From JBBUX01 sp037445775 (lineage in GTDB: Bacteria; Actinomycetota; Coriobacteriia; Anaerosomatales; PHET01), in NCBI GenBank assembly GCA_037445775.1, contig JBBIJX010000040.1:1-14776 (forward strand): DNA of 14,776 nt. The letters run 5' to 3'. The notes below the pieces were generated by a model, which was not told the origin of the DNA, did no database searches, and saw nothing but the letters and a program-made list of their open reading frames with translations. The position numbers and the translations under genes were made by a program. Of this stretch, positions 12,621 to 14,776 are shown one piece after another; the first letter of the stretch is position 1; every line of letters starts with the position of its first letter.

Positions 12621-14776
12621 CTACTCGTAGCGCAGTGCGCGTATCACGTCGAGGCGCGCGGCCTGCCGCGCGGGAAGCAGGGCGGCCAGAGCGGCGAACA
12701 GCATTCCGATAGTAGCGGTGACCAGCAGACCGGCCCACGGGAAGACAAAATCGAACTCGAGGCCCACCACCCCGATCGACTGTACGATGACGTAACCGAG
12801 CGGCAGGCCGGCGACGAGTCCCGCCGCCGTCCCCACGCTCGCGAGCAGGAACGATTCCGCGAGCACCATGCGCTTGACCTGCCGGCGCGTCGCGCCCACC
12901 GCCCGCAGCATCCCGATCTCGCGCGTGCGTGCGAGCACGCCGATCGCGAGCGTGTTCAAGAGCGCGAGGAGCGATGGAATCGCGAGCAGCATCGCGAGGA
13001 AGTTGTAGACCACGTTGAGCTGTCCGAACAGGTCTCGCTGCACCTGCTGCCATGCGAGGGCGTCGTAGAGCTTGAAGGCGGGAAACTCGGCGACCGTCTC
13101 CTTCATCGTCTTGAGCACCGCCGCCTTGTCGGCGCCGGGCAACGCGTTCGCGAGCACCATCACGTCGGAGCTGACTCCCCAGTAGTGCTCGAGCGTGTCC
13201 TGCGAGACGTACATCGTCGGCAGCTTCGCGTTGATGTAGTCGTTGCCGCCGCCCACCACCTTGAAGCGCCGCCGCCCGTTCGGTGTGGTGATGGCGACGG
13301 TCCCGCCCTTCGCGGCGCCGGTCTGCCCGCGGAACGACGCGTTGGCGAGCAGCGTGTCCTTGCGAGCGAGCGCAGCGATGTCGGCGTCCGAGCTACCCTC
13401 GGAGAACCGGAAGCTCGCCACCTCCGGGTACTGGATCGGGTCGATGCCCACGACCTGGACTGTGATGTCGCCGACCACGGTCGGCGCGTAGCGCAGCGTC
13501 GCGACGTCTCCGACGCCGTGGGTCCGGCGCACCGCGTCGGCGAGCTCGGGTCCGGCTCCCACCGTGCCGCTCGAGAACATGAGATTCTGCGGCAGGATGA
13601 GGTAGTCGGTCCCCGTGGCCCGCTCGGCGTACTCCGCGTAGCCCGTCACGACCGCTGCGGTCATGGCCATGATGCCGGTGACGAGCGCGAGGGAGATCAT
13701 GACGGCCGAGGCCGTGACGCCGGCTCGCCCGGGGTTGCGCTGCAGGTTCGCGCGGGCGAGGAAGCCCTCGCGCCGGTAGACGGACTCGATCGCCGCCGAG
13801 AAGACGCCGGACACCGGTCGCATGGCCGCCGACGCCGCGAGCGACATGCCCAGCAGCAGCAGGAGCGAGCCGAGTGCGACGAACGCATAGACCCCCGACA
13901 CCATGCCGAGCAGTGCGGCGATGATGATCGCGACGCCCACCCATCCGCGTCGCGTCGCAGCTTGTTCGTATACGTCGCCGATCTGAGGGCGCAACGCGTC
14001 GAGCGGAGTGATGCGCGATGCGGCGCGTGCGGGCAGCAAGGCCGCGAGCACTGTGACGCTCACACCCAAGCCGATCGCTGCGATCCACGTGCCGAGCGAG
14101 AACGACACGGGGCTGGTCTCGAGGTGCATGAGGTCGGCGGCGATGCTGCCCATCGCCTGCGACGCCATGACCGCGAAGCCCCATCCGGCGAGCAGACCGA
14201 GCGCGGTACCCAGCACGCCCTGCAGCACGCTCTCGGTCAGGAAGAGGCGCAGCACGAAGCCGCGCGACGCGCCAATCGCGCGCAGCATGCCGATGTCGTG
14301 GCGGCGCTCGGCGACGATGGTCCGGAACGTGTTGAGGATGATGAAGCCGCCCATGGCGAAGGCGAACACGCCGATCACGTTGAAGATCGTCTGGGCCGCC
14401 GCGAAACCTGCCGCGAGCGTGGACTGTGCCGACACCGCGCCGAGGATGTAGTTGCGTCCCACGGCCCGGCGAACCGCCGCCTCCACGGCCGCGCGGTCCG
14501 CTGACGGCGACAACGCGGCCTCGACCGCGGAGATCTCACCCCGGCTGTCCAGGAGGTCCTGCGCGGCGGCGAGCGGTACGTACACCTCGTCGACGGCGGG
14601 CGGTGTGGGGGAGTCGAGCGTCCCAACAAGCACGAACTCCGTGACGCCGTCGGCGGAAGGGACGCGCAGTGTCTCGCCTACTCCGAGTCCCATCTTCTCG
14701 GCGGTGGTCGCGGGGATCACCATCGCGGGCCGCGTGGCACCCGGCATGTCGTCGCTCTCGCGCAGCATCCTGCCAG
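12621..14776 (-). CDS. ABC transporter permease with two FtsX domains (N-terminus cut at right edge)
   Basis: The reading frame is open through the right edge, so only the last 718 or so residues are present. The methionine at 14766-14768 is internal. The order visible is the end of a periplasmic MacB-type domain; a first FtsX unit with a membrane helix near TIFNVIGVFAFAMGG, a cytoplasmic ERRHDIGMLRAIGAS coupling segment, two more helices and LLPARAASRITPLDALRP; two to three central helices (GVAIIIAALLGMVSGVYAF; then GVTASAVMISLALVTGIMA); a second extracytoplasmic domain; and a second FtsX unit with a duplicated REIGMLRAVGATRRQV segment that ends in LLPARQAARLDVIRALRYE at the stop. This is the permease type of LolCDE/MacB-like transporters, which pair with a cytoplasmic ATPase and move lipids, lipoproteins or peptides, or activate wall hydrolases. 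The ATPase and the missing N-terminus should lie beyond the right edge. The substrate cannot be read from the sequence. Confidence 0.95.
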   Translation of the reverse strand, partial: GRMLRESDDMPGATRPAMVIPATTAEKMGLGVGETLRVPSADGVTEFVLVGTLDSPTPPAVDEVYVPLAAAQDLLDSRGEISAVEAALSPSADRAAVEAAVRRAVGRNYILGAVSAQSTLAAGFAAAQTIFNVIGVFAFAMGGFIILNTFRTIVAERRHDIGMLRAIGASRGFVLRLFLTESVLQGVLGTALGLLAGWGFAVMASQAMGSIAADLMHLETSPVSFSLGTWIAAIGLGVSVTVLAALLPARAASRITPLDALRPQIGDVYEQAATRRGWVGVAIIIAALLGMVSGVYAFVALGSLLLLLGMSLAASAAMRPVSGVFSAAIESVYRREGFLARANLQRNPGRAGVTASAVMISLALVTGIMAMTAAVVTGYAEYAERATGTDYLILPQNLMFSSGTVGAGPELADAVRRTHGVGDVATLRYAPTVVGDITVQVVGIDPIQYPEVASFRFSEGSSDADIAALARKDTLLANASFRGQTGAAKGGTVAITTPNGRRRFKVVGGGNDYINAKLPTMYVSQDTLEHYWGVSSDVMVLANALPGADKAAVLKTMKETVAEFPAFKLYDALAWQQVQRDLFGQLNVVYNFLAMLLAIPSLLALLNTLAIGVLARTREIGMLRAVGATRRQVKRMVLAESFLLASVGTAAGLVAGLPLGYVIVQSIGVVGLEFDFVFPWAGLLVTATIGMLFAALAALLPARQAARLDVIRALRYE

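Noticed and set aside
12369..14504. Open frame of over 700 codons on the + strand, opposite the ABC permease
   Set aside because: It is the antisense shadow of the permease in high-GC DNA: highly charged, His/Arg-rich, without family motifs, and it runs back over the end of rtcB. The minus strand carries clear duplicated FtsX motifs.
1..14776. CRISPR array, tRNA, rRNA, insertion sequence or phage genes
   Set aside because: I saw no regular repeat-spacer pattern, no cloverleaf with the conserved TTCGA arm, no transposase or integrase motif and no terminal repeats.

Overview
The window is high-GC bacterial DNA, densely coded, with Shine-Dalgarno sites, GTG starts and 1-4 base stop/start overlaps throughout. 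A TagF-type polymer transferase, a possible c-type haem site and two radical-SAM enzymes point to a high-GC anaerobic or facultative bacterium. A deep-branching actinobacterial lineage is my best guess, but no marker gene fixes the taxonomy. I found no tRNA, rRNA, CRISPR array or insertion sequence.

Bases 1-6934 (+ strand) form one tightly packed gene set: the end of an unidentified protein, a CDP-glycerol glycerophosphotransferase-like enzyme with an extra C-terminal domain, phosphonopyruvate decarboxylase, a sugar-nucleotidyltransferase-type enzyme, a cytidylyltransferase-like/phosphoenolpyruvate (PEP) mutase fusion, and an iron-type alcohol dehydrogenase. Together they read as a pathway: PEP to phosphonopyruvate (mutase), to phosphonoacetaldehyde (decarboxylase), to 2-hydroxyethylphosphonate (reductase), to a CMP-activated phosphonate (nucleotidyltransferase), and then transfer onto a surface polymer (TagF-like enzyme, releasing CMP). 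The first two steps are secure from family motifs. The later three are inference from family and context. No aminotransferase is present, which favours hydroxyethyl- over aminoethylphosphonate.

Bases 6989-7717 (- strand) encode a secreted carboxypeptidase-regulatory-like domain protein that ends in a CxxCH haem-type motif two residues before its stop. A divergent region of about 200 bases separates it from bases 7925-9088 (+), a two-gene unit for a secreted C-terminally anchored protein and a small multi-pass membrane protein, both of unknown function.

Bases 9242-12606 (+) hold two overlapping radical-SAM genes (one with a C-terminal cysteine cluster, one HemW-like) followed after 27 bases by the RNA ligase RtcB. 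A nested inverted/direct repeat lies upstream. Converging on RtcB from the right edge is a two-FtsX-domain ABC transporter permease (- strand), cut off at its N-terminus by the window.

The points most worth a second look are the phosphonate-to-surface-polymer cluster as a whole, the apparent ATC and ATT start codons of two adjacent genes in it (each 8 bases after a Shine-Dalgarno run), and the presence of two nucleotidyltransferase-type domains, one of which seems degenerate.
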